A stretch of DNA of 60,000 nt from Symsagittifera roscoffensis (taxonomy: Eukaryota; Xenacoelomorpha; Acoela; Convolutidae): the NCBI RefSeq assembly GCF_963678635.1, contig NC_087069.1, positions 45,305,448 through 45,365,447 on the forward strand, given 5' to 3'. The position numbers and the translations under genes are program-made. Below are positions 1 through 13,700 of the stretch, piece by piece. Each line of letters opens with the position of its first letter. The stretch's first letter is position 1. A model generated the notes under the pieces. It was not told the origin of the DNA, searched no databases, and worked only from the letters and a program-made list of their open reading frames with translations.

Positions 1-114
1 TGTTTCATATTAATTGAAAAACTAGCTGTTTCTTGTAAATCAAATAAGATTTGCCATCTTTCATACAGAAAAAAAATCTCGCGCAATGTTTTTTGGTTAT
101 ATTATGAACCATTA

Positions 115-385
115 TTCTCTTTACGCTTGCGATTAGCAAGCGTTATCAAATTGGACTACAGACTTTTTCGGGTTTCAACTTGTTTAACAGAATCCCTTGA
201 ATCACTTGTATCTTGGCTTATATTGAATGCAAACCTCTATTCGATCGAGGCCATGTAATCTGGAGGTAACGAATATTTTTGGGTTGGCAAAGGACAGGGG
301 TTTGAATCTGACCAGGACCTGTTTTTTCAAACAGTAAATATTCTGTTCAAATAAAATTGTCGACCAATTATTTTTCTGTTGTTGG
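115..385 (+). repeat. tRNA-derived SINE-like dispersed repeat, copy 1
   Basis: The stretch is similar over most of its length to 16550-16810. Both begin with CTTGCGATTAGCAAGCGTTA and continue through a TTGTTTAACAGAAT block. Both contain a GG(T)TTGAATCTGA/GGTTCGAATCTGA segment resembling a Pol III B box, then an A-rich tail region. Shorter pieces occur near 23845 and 24293. The tRNA origin is inferred from the B-box-like motif only. Confidence 0.55.
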
Positions 386-789
386 CTTAGTTGTCACATT
401 TTTTTAAATTTTTTTTACTCCGCGCTATTCTTAATTGTTGCTTTTAATGTTTGATTTACTCCTGCAATTTTTAATCTTACTTACCTTGACTTCGTATTTC
501 CTTCGTTTTTTTTTTCACTTAAAAAAGTTCCTCGTTCCAATTTAGTTGGGACTATTTTTATTCGGCCTAATGACCTAATTTTGGGTCGTTTCAAGAGAAA
601 CACAACTTGAACATTTCCTCTGCATTTTTCATGTTGGCTGTATTGTATGTTTACCAATCGGTTTGTTGAAGTATTTTTTCCCATTGAACATTATTTCCAA
701 ATTCATGGGAAGCTTTCTCAAACTTCTACTGATTTTCAAAAAAGGGGGATCAATTGAAAGACCGCCTACTCCCTTGTGTAACTGTATAC

Positions 790-1340
790 TCTCCTAGAGT
801 CTCATTCTACTTGACCCTTCTGTCTACAGACTTCGAAAAAGTCTGTGGAGAATTTTTGACCCATATTTTTGATTTTTTTTTTTTCGTTTTCGAGAAATAC
901 CCCTCTCAAATCTGAGTTTTTAGTTTCAATGAAAAGAACGGTTTCCAAAAGCTCCCTAAATGAGCGGCAAAATTTTGACCGTTTCATTTGAAAGTTTTTG
1001 ACATTTCTCGAAAAATACCCTCCCAAATCTGAGGTTTTTGATTCAATCGAAATTACAGGTTGAGTGAATCCCTTTTGCATAAGCGGCTAAGCCCTATTTT
1101 TTCACACTAGAGGCTATGATTATGGGGTTCATCAATCGAGAAACCCGATTTTGGAAATCTTCTCTGCTTAAGCGGCTACAATCTGCTCTGTTCAGAAAAA
1201 GTCATGGATTTTAGCAATCATTTTGACCGTTTTAGACCGTTTTTTTTTTGGAAACTTTTTGAAACACAATCAAATCTGAGATGAAAAGTTCAAGTGAAAA
1301 AACCAGTTTTTGAAATCCCATTTTTCTTGCAGCATCAGTA
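790..1340. repeat. degenerate tandem-type repeat block, part 1
   Basis: The block has three to four diverged units. Each carries the words AAATCTGAG(G), ATTCAATCGA, (T)AAGCGGCTA and GACCGTTT(TAGACCG), separated by roughly 80-190 bp. The same words recur in an extended array at 11.3-13.05 kb. No open frame is shared by the units, so this is non-coding repeat sequence. Confidence 0.55.
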
Positions 1341-1615
1341 TGGAAAATTTATTCAATATTAAACGCACACCTCCAGCTTTAGCATGGCCCCTAGTTGTTT
1401 TCATCTAGACATACGAAAGTTTTGGTTCACCTAATTTTTTCAACAATTAAAACTTTTTTTTCAACTTATGTTTTTTTTCTATGTTTTTGTTGTATCGCAA
1501 GTAGTTGGTGCAAAGCTCCGCTTCGCCTCTGTATACAAAGGTCCGTTTCGCCTCTCTTTTTGAAATTGTGAGACGAAGTCTTCTTAATAATTTTTATTTT
1601 CAATTTATCTTTCAG

Positions 1616-1791
1616 TGATGTACGGCGGACATTCTCCTTATGGGCGAATGGGTCCCTCTCAAGCCTCGCCTTACGGTGCCCCCCACCCGCACACCTCGCC
1701 CATGAGTCAGTTCTCCCCCAACTTCGCCATGACTTCCCCTATCGGACCGGGAGGGGTAATGCAACCGGGAATGGGACCATACGGAATGATC
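1616..1791 (+). CDS. exon 1 (first recognised) of the Gln/Ser-rich gene
   Basis: A pyrimidine-rich tract ending TTTCAG precedes it and GTGAGT follows. It encodes a Gly/Pro/Met/Tyr-rich segment beginning MYGGHSPYGRMGPSQ. The ATG at 1618 may be the true start, or the exon may be entered in phase 1 from upstream. Confidence 0.75.
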
Positions 1792-4700
1792 GTGAGTCGA
1801 AATGAATGTGTATTTTTCTTTGACAGAAACCGTTTTGTTTAATCGATCTGAAATTGTCCAGGAGCTTTTAAATGGTAGACGATGGCTCTCTTTTCCTTTT
1901 GTCCCCACCTGCTAATTTTTATATGTAATTTTTCTATTCATACCCTTCAATTTTTACAAAAATTGGCATGTGACCTAACTATGATACGACAAACTTTTTT
2001 GGTCTTCATACTTGAACTTGTAAAAAAAAAGCCTCCTTAACACCACCATAAAACTGATGCTCAAGTGAAGTGGAAGGGGGTGAAGGAAAAAGAGCCGAAG
2101 ATGTCGAAAGATAATGTTCAGGTCACCACTCAGTACGCGTGGATTTTTTGGCTTTTTTCCTCCCCCCATCTTATTTTTGAAATAAAGGTTCTATCACCCA
2201 GATCGAAAAACAGCTGCTCAATTTTTCTGAATTAACGAGTTTTCTCTTAAATGTTGCGTTGTTGAGGCATTTCGTTTTAGTAGGAAAGGTAGTTGCTATC
2301 TTAAGAAAAGAGCACTTATGAATTAAGTAAAAATGTAACACCTATTTTTTAGTTTACTAAGTGAATTAAATGATATGGAATTCAATTATTCCTGAAGATT
2401 TAGATTGTTTAAAGCTTGTAAGCCTTGTCCCTCCGCTTCAGCCCCAGATGGGCAAAACGCAGGCGCAAATGATGCAACAATCGCAGCAGCAGCATTCACC
2501 CATCTCAAGTGGAGTGACAATGCAACAACAGCAGCAGCAGATGCTCATGCCCCCGACTCACTCTCTCGCACACTCGCATGGGGGGCAACAACAACACCAG
2601 ATGTCCAAGGATTTCTTACCCTCACTCCAACACTCACAGGTACTTCGAAACGGTTTTGCTGTTGTTGCCGTTGTTGTTGTTTGTAGTTGCAAATAAGAAG
2701 TGTCGTCCAACTCGTGTTTTCATTTTCGTTTTTTTTTCCAGTACTCCTCAATCGAAGATTGTCGAGATTGATTTATCCTTTATTTTGGTCTTGTCTTTGA
2801 AACATTAACTGTGGAACCGCAACACTAAACCGCAATACGGTAACTCGCAACAAAAACATTTCACAACAAAAAGCAACTCACAACAAAAAAAAACAACTTG
2901 CCGATAGAGGGTGGTACAACTTTGTACAAAATTTCAAACCAGTTATCAGCGTAGCGCGCTCACCATCGACCTTAGAGCAAATTTCTTATTCAAACGATCC
3001 GGGTTGACGCTTTCCTTGAGCTTTGCCTGTTGTATTTTGGTTGCTTGTTGTGGCGTTACCGATCGAAGCAGAATTAGGAGAAAATCTAGAAAAATGCAGT
3101 TAACTAGTTTTCATAAACAGGTTAATTAATGTTTAGTAAAAGCTAAAATACCCACAGCTTGGACTACTGTGCAAGTAGCACAAAAAGTTCCGATTCGCTT
3201 TAGTGGTTTGCTCACTACGGGCCAACTTCAAGCAAATCCTCTTCATATCTGATCAACGGGAAAAATAAAATTCAATGAAGTTAACAGTTTTAGTTTTTTT
3301 AACAGCGGAAAAAGAAAAAATCTAGAAAGCATCATCGTCATCATCATCATCACCACCAGGTTGATTTCTGAAACCTTAGTTCTGTTAATGTCTGTTTTTT
3401 TCTTTCTGTCCACAATTTTTTTCCTTTTTTTATTCATCCATCCTCAGCAATCTGCAATTGCTGCTAGAAATGAATAATTAAATTAATTAATGACTAAGAC
3501 TAAATAGATATAGAAGTGTGAACAAAACAAGATATCCGATACCTTAGGAACGGATAAAGCGGAAGAGATCAATCAGTGTCCGAAGATTTCAGGTCTTCGT
3601 GGTTTAAGTTTTGTTGCCTGGATTTCAGTTAAAATGAAAATTGATGATTCATTTCGTCGAACCTATCCCCTGCAATTTTAGTAGAATCTATAGTTTACGT
3701 AAAACACTATAATACATTTTTAAATGTCAAGCAAACTTTTTAAGAGTCATGAAAAAACTATTTGAAAAAAATCTATTTGAAAAAATCTATTTGAAAAAAA
3801 AACATAATGACCTCTTATATAGGTCTTGGTGATTTTTTTGTTTTTTTTTCAGGAAAAAGTCTTAAAAATTGTTCAGGCTGAAATTTATTTTTTTCACGAT
3901 TTGACTTTTGATTTCTTCTTAAGTCCAGTTCATTTTCTTTTTAATTGAAAGTGAAGTATAATTTTCAGATTTCCCAGCGAAATAAAATTGTTACTTATTA
4001 ATCCAGTCTCCAAATTGGGTTAATTTTATCAAAAAATGCCAATCATAAATTGCTCTAGAGTTTTAAAGAGCGCTAAGGGCATCTGTTTTTTCTTTGAAAT
4101 TCAAAAGATAATTTTAAAAAAAGTGTTTTTTTTTGTTTACATGCATTCGTTTTTCTTTTTTAACTGTTGGCTATGTTTCTGTTACCTACAATTGACGTTT
4201 ACTTGAAATGAGCTAATTGCGCTGAAATGAGTAATAGAACCTTCTCCTCGGTCGACATTTTTTGATACCTATTTGAAAAAAAAACGTGAACTGGAGATAA
4301 AAATCTGTTAAAAAGATTATTAAAATGGACAGGACTCAAGAAAGAAAGAATTTATTTCTGAAAAAATTTAAATAAATACTGCAATATATGTTTTTAGTCT
4401 CACAATGCCCCGCATACGCAACATTCTGGTGACCTTATGATGCACCACCAGCAACACCAACAACAACATGGAGTTGCAATGGGAATCCCGATGACGTCAT
4501 CAAATGACCAACACCAGCAGATGATCCAGAATCAACATCAACAGCACGCCCAGATACATCCGCATCAGCAACAACAACATGTTTGTCAATATTTATTCTG
4601 AATCCAAGATGGCTCGGTATAGTTGGGGGGGGGGGGTGTCTTTTTTGGGAGAAGGTTATCAGTTGTCGCTTTTTTTTATTGCTTGTTTATGCGAATAGTA

Positions 4701-7700
4701 ATAGTGCTTGTTTTTACTTGTTTATGCGAATCATACCTCCGCCTCTGTATAGAGGTTTTGAATTACAGAAACTCACAATAATGTGTTGCTTTTTCAGATG
4801 CCTCCACAAAATCAGAGACTTACCCAACAACAACAACACCAGCAACAGATCCCCCCGGTACAACACAGTCAACAGGGAATGGTTGGGGGAGGAGGACGGG
4901 CTGGCAATGTGACTATAGTGTCCATGACGCCGTCATCAGAAATGAGTAGCACGCCAAGTGGAAATGCTTCTTCTATGGATCAGAATTCGAAAGGTAATTT
5001 GATTGTGATGATTTTTACCCTAATTTAGAAGATCACTCGTGAGCGTTGAAGTTTTCTGTTCTAATCTTTCATATTACTTATATTCTAATCTTTCATAAGT
5101 GGCTTTTAAAAAAGTTTCACATGAAAAAAAATTTTTTTCTTGAAACACAGTGAATTTTAGTAATTTAATATTTATTTCCAATATGAATATTTTTTGATTT
5201 GCAAATTTATGAAGAAAATTTGGTTTACGGCACTGATTTTGCTGTTTACTTCAAAGTTTATAATTGCTGTTTAATGTTGAGTGTTTTGGTGTGATTTAAC
5301 TCTAACTTTTCCTTCTAATTGTCAAAGCTGCCCCTCCCAAAACATCCACGGAAGCCCAAACCAACAAGGTCAAAACAAGTCCAAAAAACTACCACGGGAT
5401 TCCGGCACAGCATTTAAACTCACAATACACTGAAAATTGTTTCAATCAAAACTTCTTTGATCAGTCAAGTAATCTGGATTTCATGAAACCAGCTTACCGC
5501 AATTTCCAAGAAACGTACAACATGATGACTGGTTTTGAGCAAAATATGTTCATCGGAGGAAAGATCCAAATGCCAGCGACAGTCAAGTTGAATGAAGTTT
5601 TCACCAGTAGTAAAAGTCAAGAGAAAACTCAAAGTCAAGAGAAAGCTCAAAGCAAGAAAGAATCGAGTTGTAATTCTTCGCGGAGTGTGTTTGACTTTGT
5701 GTCACCTCCAGGAAGTCAAAATAACGACAATACAACAATAGCAAAAACGCCCAAGTTGTCGTCATCAAGCTCGACGATTAATGTCATGAATATTTCACCG
5801 ACAACTAAAGCAGCAACAGTTTCGGACGCTGTCGTGAAGAGTAAAATAAGTTCGTCGCCCTCTGTCCAAAGTACCATCTCTCAAGGTTTGACTCGGAATG
5901 CCCTGTTCCATTTTGTTTTGCCCGATGCCTGCAGCTTGCCTTTGATGTAGATGAACAATAATGTAAAATATAAAACTAACCTATTATTTATTATCACCAA
6001 TGCTAACTAATTTGGTCTCACAGTAGACAGAAAACCTTCAAGAAGTAAGAAAAATTTGGAATTGCATGAGGACTTGAAAATTAAATTTTGAAATACAAAC
6101 ATCAAAATATTTGAAGACGTTAGATATTTTTGCGTTTTGTTGTGCGTACGATCAAAATAAAGTTCTTTAGCTATTTTTTTTCATGTTAATTTTTTTTAGT
6201 CCCGACATCGCGAGGCGGTGACACGAATTCAAACCAGCACCCAAGACAGAATAATTCTGGACAAAAGCTCTACTTACAAAACGCAAGTAATCAGTCCTAC
6301 AACACGGTTAAACCAATTCCCCATCAGCACGGCGTGCAAATGGAGTCAAACTCAACCCAGAGTTCAAGTTACATCCAAACTACAAGCGCCGGATCCATGA
6401 TGCCTCCGAGTAGTTCCTCGGAAAATTCCTCCCACGGGAAAACAAAGTCGCAGAATCAAACCTTGCATCATGCAAGAGCGTCGTCAGTTGTAACTAGCGG
6501 TTCGCTTCCGTTCGGGTCTATTGATGACGATATAAGCAGCGAACCCTCGCCTTTTCCCGCGTCGCCGGCGCCTTCTATTGGTTCAGTGAAACTCGGAAAT
6601 CTTGCATCGAGTTCCTCGGATGCTCTTGGCGATGATGCTTCTAATGTTAAACTTGAAGACATGAATCTTTCTGAGCTCGATAATGCGACTAGAAAGCTAC
6701 TTAGTGATGTTGTGTGTGATTTTGAGAAAACTCGATCGCGTTCTGATGATAACGGAGAGAATTCCAACAGCAGAATGATGACACCGGTTAATGTTCCGAC
6801 TTACCTAGCCGACGAATCAACTGAGCCGAAAATTGTAACTGAGATTAGAATTCCGACGAGTCGCAGTTCAGATCAGGTGACTGAAACGATAACTATTCCG
6901 AAAACAGTGCCAGTTATCAATACGTCGGCGAATGTCATCGAGAAGAAAGAAAAACGAAAACGGGACACAGAAAAAAGCAAGAAGTCGTCATCGAATGCCG
7001 ACGATAAAAAGCAAAAGGTAGTTTTGGATCCACTCAGGAAATTTCCTCTTCCAGGAGGGATGTTGGATAACTCACACAGGGAATTTAGTAACTCGACGAC
7101 AATCGATTACGCGAGTTCGTTCGATTCGCAAACGTCGTCTGCCTTTTCGTCTTCCTTCTTTGGTTCCAACAACGATCCGAATCTGTTCTCGACTCTGGAA
7201 CCTGACTCACTTTTCAACTCACACGACTTTGAGAGTTCGGGGCATGAGTTAATGGCTAGTCACAACTTCATGCAGAATTCCATAAAGGGAGATTTAGAAG
7301 GGGTTGAGAATGACGAACATTGTGAGAAGCTTTTGTCGCAGATTTTGGAAGGCGATGGTTCCGCAATGCCAGTCAGTGATTTCAACGATGTCCTGGTAGC
7401 TTCAAACTCCATGTCAAGATCAATGTCGCAACCTGCAAATTATAATGGCGACAATAGAATGAAAGGAATTCATGGAATTTCGGACTCATTTGGAATCTCG
7501 GAAAACGATATAAATTTGCTTCAGCAATCAATGGATATGGCACAAGCGTCTAGTCAAAGTACAGGTAGTACTACAGCTACACAAGCGAAGCCGCGTAAAC
7601 GAACAAAAAGTAGTAATAATTCGGTGAAAGCGTTCGGAGAACCGAATCCGAAAATAAGTTCAAACTTAGCGAGTAGTGTAACGACGTCGTCGTCGCCTCA

Positions 7701-10700
7701 GAAATCAGTACCTCAGGGAAGGTCTCAGGTCGGAAAAAGCGCAACTCCGACACCGGCTACTGATTTTACCCCGCCTGGATCCGGAACACCGGAGATTCAG
7801 CTAAGTAAATCCACACCGGAATCAACATTTTCAAGCATGAATTTCGATAGTGTGATCAATAAAGTCTTGTCGGAGAAAAGTGCGAAACGAAACCCGAGCT
7901 CGGAAGTATCGGATCCCTCTAAGTCAACGACTTCGAATAACAGTGGATCTCCGAGTTATGAAAGCAAAATGATGCAATCTAAATATCAAGAAAGTGTCCA
8001 GAGAGTTGTAACGTCTAAAACACCAGGACACCTCCAATTGACAGCGAGTGATTCCATCTCGAAAAACAGGCTCGCTGGCAATGGTAGCGCACATCATGTT
8101 GGAAATGTTGAGAAAACATTCGGTGGAAGTGAAAGTGCAACTTTAGATTTCGTAAACTATGCCTCAACTTTAGCTATGCCTACTGGTTCTAATAACCAAG
8201 TTATAAGTGATCACCAGTATATAAAACAAACAGAAAGCTCAACTTTGTCTTCGCCTATGAGCGCGAACTCCACTTACAATTCAGCATCGTCTTTTACTGG
8301 AAGTAAAATGAGTCATATGAATTCGGGAACTGTAGGGATGAGTGGCCTTGTAAGTGGCCATAGTATGGACGTTGGAGGTATGTCCCAGCAGCAGCAGAAT
8401 AAGTTCCTTCCATCTCTAGCTGCGAAGTCAAATGTGACGGCTGAATACTCGAGTGTTCACGTGCCTAGTTCTCCAATGTCGTCCAAATATGGTAAGTGAA
8501 TGGTGAATTAATTACACAATAGAATATTTGATAAGTTAGTGTCGGTTGAATGGAGAACAATTTTAATCAAAATTTAATTATCGAATTAAAAGCGAATGTT
8601 GTTAAAGAACATATAAATTAAAGATGAAGTTTATGCACATAAAGTTGAAATGAAGTAAAAACTGAAAGATGTATATAATATTTTGAAAATTTCCATGTTT
8701 GTTTTGTCCACTTTTCTCGAAATACCCAGGGGTGATTGTAGGATTTTTATTTAAAAGGGAACGATTAATTTGATTAAGCAAAATCTTATTTAATGAGCCC
8801 CTTGAAATACTTACCAAATTTATATCGGTGAAAATTTTCCTTGCCGCTCATGATTTATATATTTTTTGTTTAGTTGTTGGTAACTCTGGCTCAGCGAAAT
8901 CCGAAAACATCTCAGGAGATTTGTCCAAGCGTCGAGCAAGTGAGTAGCCAGCCATAACTCGACCAATTTTTCATCATTTAATGTACAGTTGAAAACAGAT
9001 TGACATTTTGTGTACGGTTTCTGGGTGTTTTGTTTGTGGGTTCTCAAATTAATTGTTCCTAGCTAATATTCGATGTAATAAGCAGAAAAGTTAAATCAGT
9101 AAAAGCCAAGTAATCTCGAGAAAAAGAATGAGCATTTTTTCGACCAAACATCTGAAATTATATTCGCCTTAATAGCTATCATGAGGTGTTTTGAAATCAG
9201 GTTGCTCGATTAAGGGGAAATTCGCAAAATAACAAGATCGATGTCCAAAGAGGCGAGGTATCGGAATCAGTTTGAACTGTTTCTGTTAAGTTAATTTTAC
9301 TACTTATGATCACAACTTTTTCAACATTTATTATCTTCCTTTTCATCTGTCGTTATTTTGTACTATTCTCTTTCAAATCGGTGTAAATACGCTTTTGGCT
9401 GAAACTATAATCAACGAATGGGTTTTCACGGTTAATCAATTTACGCTCTCTTACACTAATTCTTTCCGGTGAGGTACTCAACCAGGACCGAAAGTTTTTC
9501 TCTCCGTGTCGCCACGGCAAAACAAAAACAAGCTCCCAGAATTTTTTCGTAATGTAATCGAAAATTTTCAGTTTTCTACTGCATCAACCTAATTTGTTTT
9601 TATTGCTCCAGTATTTAAACTGCGTCAAGCAAGCATCAAAGAAGTGTTGTTCAAAATATTTTCCTCTAAACAAGCATCAAAGAAGTGTTGTTGAAAATGT
9701 TATTGAAAATACAACAATGGTTATAAGAATCAATTTTTTGAGTTACAGTTTTTGGGTGCCTGTTTTTGGATTGTAAATCAAAAATCAAAAATTATAAATA
9801 TTTATTACTCTGTCTTAATCATTGGTGTCTATCTTTCTTTCTTTCTTGTGCTGCCCCTTTGTCAGTTTTCGTTCCCAAACTGACTAATAACAACCTTATT
9901 ACCACCGCTACTTCCGCTACAGCCGGCCTAGGGGCAACCAAACCCCCTGTCGCCTCATCGAACACGCCTCAAGCCCAATTTTACTCCCATCACCAAACAC
10001 CAATCAACCAAAATAGCCCCGCAAAAACACTCTCCCCCGTCACAGCATCATCGGTTACCACGTCGGGGGGCTCCTCCGCAGGTATGTCAATGAGCGGCGG
10101 GAGGGTGTTGTCGTCTCTGTCAGGGATCCCGATATCAGGAAGGAACCAAATTGGGTTTTCTTCAACAGGGTTGACTAATCATCATGTGTCGTCATCGACA
10201 ATTCATAAACAGCTGTAAGTAATGTAGTGATCGAGATTAACAGTAATATGGTAATATTTGATGAATGGTTATGACGAATCAAAAACAATTTCAACCTAAA
10301 ACGTTTGTCTTTCAGTGTTTTTTGTTCGATTCGCTTCCCACTGAAACAAAAAACGAATTTTCTATAAATCTTTTTCGGTTGAAAATCTGTTTTTTCATAA
10401 GAAAAAAAAAGATTTGATCATGCAAGAAGGCACCTAAATATCAAGAGGATATGCAACGATACTGATTCAGTTTTACCATATTGACTGTTAGTCGTACGTT
10501 TATGGGCTTTTAAAGAAAGCTTCTTCGTCGCACTTTGATTAGTTAGTTAAAATGTCCAGTGGTGTGTACGAAAATTGATTTGACAATTACCTAACGCATT
10601 ATTTAGTTTTAGTTGCTTTAAAAGCGTTAGTTAGCATGGCATCATATATGGAAAAAACTTATGGTCACTGCGAAATGAAATCACGGCTGCTTAATTGACA

Positions 10701-13700
10701 GTTAGCTTATGAGTTCCTTAGCTCTCGCAAGTGATTAAAATTGGGAACTAGACTTTTTCCGCCAACAACTTTTGTTTTACGTGCAGTTTCACGTGTGCAG
10801 GCGTACCTTATAGGTTATTTTACGTGTAGTTTCACGTGTGCAGGCGTACCTTTTAGATCATAAAGTACCTTTTAGATCTTTTTAGGTTGTAATTAATTGT
10901 TTCAAATATTTTGATTTTTTCGGATTCGTGGTTTGCGGTTTTCTTTCCGTCGGTTCATTTTTCCGTTTTTTAGATGGCATTTATGCTATCTGATACTGTT
11001 TTTTTGCTTATTTTAAAAAAATGGATTTCGTTTTGTTTTCGATTGTTTTTTTTACAGCAATTGAAAGTTCTGCAATTTGTCGTATTACCAAGTCTGATTT
11101 TTTTTATAAATGGTTCCGACTGATGTTTTATCGGCTTAGTCAACTTGTGTTGCGTTGCTTCGAGGGCAAAACTTTCTTGTTCGACAAAATCAAGTATTAT
11201 CAAAATGTATGGGATTTCATTTTTTCTGAGACGCCTTGGTAAATTTTCTCACCTTTCGCTGAAATTGTTTTCTTTTTCTCGACAGCGTATTCACAAATTT
11301 TCAAGAAAATAGGTGCCCATTCAAAAGACCGGCGACTTCGTTGCGTCTGATTATTTCTATAGACTCATTCTAACTTGCTCCACCTTCACTGGCCTCCGAA
11401 AATTTCAACGGTGGGAATGTTTGACTCTATTTCTGAGACTTTTTTCTCAGAATTTCCCCTCAAATCTGTGATTGAGGTTATAATGGGAAAAAAGGTAGCG
11501 GGGATCACCACTGCATTAGCCGCTACGTTTTCATATTATTTTAAAGAATAAAATTGTGGCTACAAAAAAGGCATTTTGACAGTTTTGGACTTTTCCATTT
11601 TCTCAAAAACTATCTCTTTATCCACGACTGACGATGTCTTCCAAAAAACTGGCTGTGGGATCTTTCTAGCAGTAACGATTTTGCCCCTTTTTTCATTTCA
11701 TTGAATTATGGACTCAAAAAGATAATTTTTTGACATTATGAAGTTTTCTTTAAAAATTTTTGGCTTTGCTCGCAAAATATCCTCCTAAATCGGATTTACA
11801 GAATTAATCGAAAAATAGGTTTTGAAATCCTCCCCGCCTAAGCGGATTTGTCCCAATTTTTTGCAGAAAACTAGTAGTAATTTTAGGAAAAGACGATTTA
11901 ATTCGAGTTTTCGATTGTTTTTGGAAACTGTTACTTTTCTCTAAAAAATATTAAGGGTTTAATGGAAATATTAAGGGTTTAATGGAAATATTAAGGGTTT
12001 AATGGAAATAAAGGGTTCAAGGAACCCTCACTACATCAGCTGGTTTGCCCTAACAAATTGTAAGAACAAAACAAATCGCCTTGTGAAAAGTACAATTTTG
12101 TTATACTATGACCGTTTTTGGAAAAATACCCTGCCAATTCTTAGGTCAAGGGTTCTTTCTTGAAAATCTTTCATGGGTTTTATCTCTGCGTATTCGGCTG
12201 TACCATACAATAATTGGTTTTTGGAATTGTCAATATTTCGAATTTTCGGCCGTTTTTTGGAAACTTTTTGGGGCTGTTCTCAAAAACTACCCTACCATTT
12301 TCAAGATTAATTGTTCAATTGAAGTATCAGATTGCGGGCTTCTTCGCTGCATCAGCTGGCTGGTACGCACTTATTTATGTAGAAAAAAAGTTTTGACCTC
12401 TGGAAAAGTCAATTTTTTTTTGGAACCGTTTTTGGTTCTCAAAATTTCAATTTGAGATTGATGGTTCATATTATGGAGCAGGTTGCGAGAGTTTTGATGC
12501 ACAGGCTGTGACTTCTTTTTTTTGAGAAAAAGTTATGGTTTAAGTAAGGAGTCCATTTTCTGAAAATTACCTTGCAAATTTAGCAAATTTTACTTTTCTC
12601 GAAAACTACCCTACCAAATCTGAGGTTTAGAGTTAAATCGAGAATATGTTACAGGAATTTTTTTCTATAATTGTCTTCGTGATAATATGTTCAATCGAAG
12701 CTAAATCCTGTGAGTATCTTCCCTGAAGAAGCAGCTACGGCTTTTTTTCGTCGGTTTAGATCGTTTTTTGAAACTTTTTCCCAAATACTGCCCGACAGTT
12801 CTGAAGTTAATTATTCAATTGAACACAATGTAGAGATCTTCTCTGGATAAGCAGATACACCTTAATTTTTTTTTCAGGAAAGCAGATATGGTTTAGGAAA
12901 CGTCCATTTTCCGAAGTTTTGATAGTTTGAAACTTTTCTTGAAAACTGTCCTGCCAAACCTAACATTGAGTTCATTTAGAAGAACGGAAAGTAGGCTCGT
13001 CCCTACATGAGCGATTGATACCTTATTTCAGTAGAAAACACTAAGGTTATTGGTTAAAACGAGTTTATGAAATATCGAAATTTTTGCTTTGCATTCCGTA
13101 CAAATTATTCTGTGAAAACTTTATAGCTCGAAGTGTATTATGATAGCAGCTTTTTCAGGCTGAACAGGTAGTCAACAGATTTTTTGCCTCAGTTATCGCC
13201 GGGTAATCGACTTTTTCAAAGATAATTTTTCAAGCTATTTTTTCAACTTACTTTTTCGATTCACTATCTGGTAACGCTTTGTTTTTGTCCTATCGCAGGT
13301 GTTACGAAAATCTACTTCGCCTTTGTAAAGTAAACGTTGGCATCCCTAGGTCCTTTGTTCAATGAACGTTATGAAGACTTATTTGTTCAAATTTCTTACA
13401 GTATCGAACAGCAGAGGTTTATATGTCACAGAATGGCCTACATGAATTCATTGATCAGTTTCCAAGTTTTTCCAATAAAACTCTGTAATGTTTTCGCTGT
13501 TTTTTTTGTCCGGACTTCAAAAGAAAGTGACCGAATGTTTTGCTCGGGTGTTTTTCTATCACTCGGAATGTTACGGAAGTTTTTTTATCACTCGAAAGAT
13601 TTTTTTGTCCTCAGCTCAAATTTGAAAACATTTTTCACTGTTGATCTTTTTTTGACAAGTTATGGGGAGGGTTTGAAGATTGCCAATTTAGGACAATTAC

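Larger units (their letters stand above)
1..1615. other. non-coding upstream region or intron with repeats
   Basis: I see no convincing coding exon here. The stretch holds a tRNA-derived SINE-like repeat (about 115-385) and a degenerate repeat block (about 790-1340) that recurs at 11.3-13.05 kb. It ends at the CAG acceptor of the first recognised exon. That exon opens with two bases before its first ATG, so an upstream exon (coding or 5' UTR) is expected, either outside the window or in this stretch. Confidence 0.6.

Noticed and set aside
1612-1908. Minus-strand ORF of 98 codons
   Set aside because: Antisense shadow of the GC-rich first exon of the Gln/Ser-rich gene.
5886-5950. Gene end at the stop after 5885
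   Set aside because: The frame does run to a TAG, but the GTTTGA donor and the phase-1 entry of the large exon at 6200 fit a continued transcript better; kept only as a possible retained-intron form.
12108-12455. ORF of 115 codons
   Set aside because: Lies across units of the degenerate repeat array and is not shared between units.
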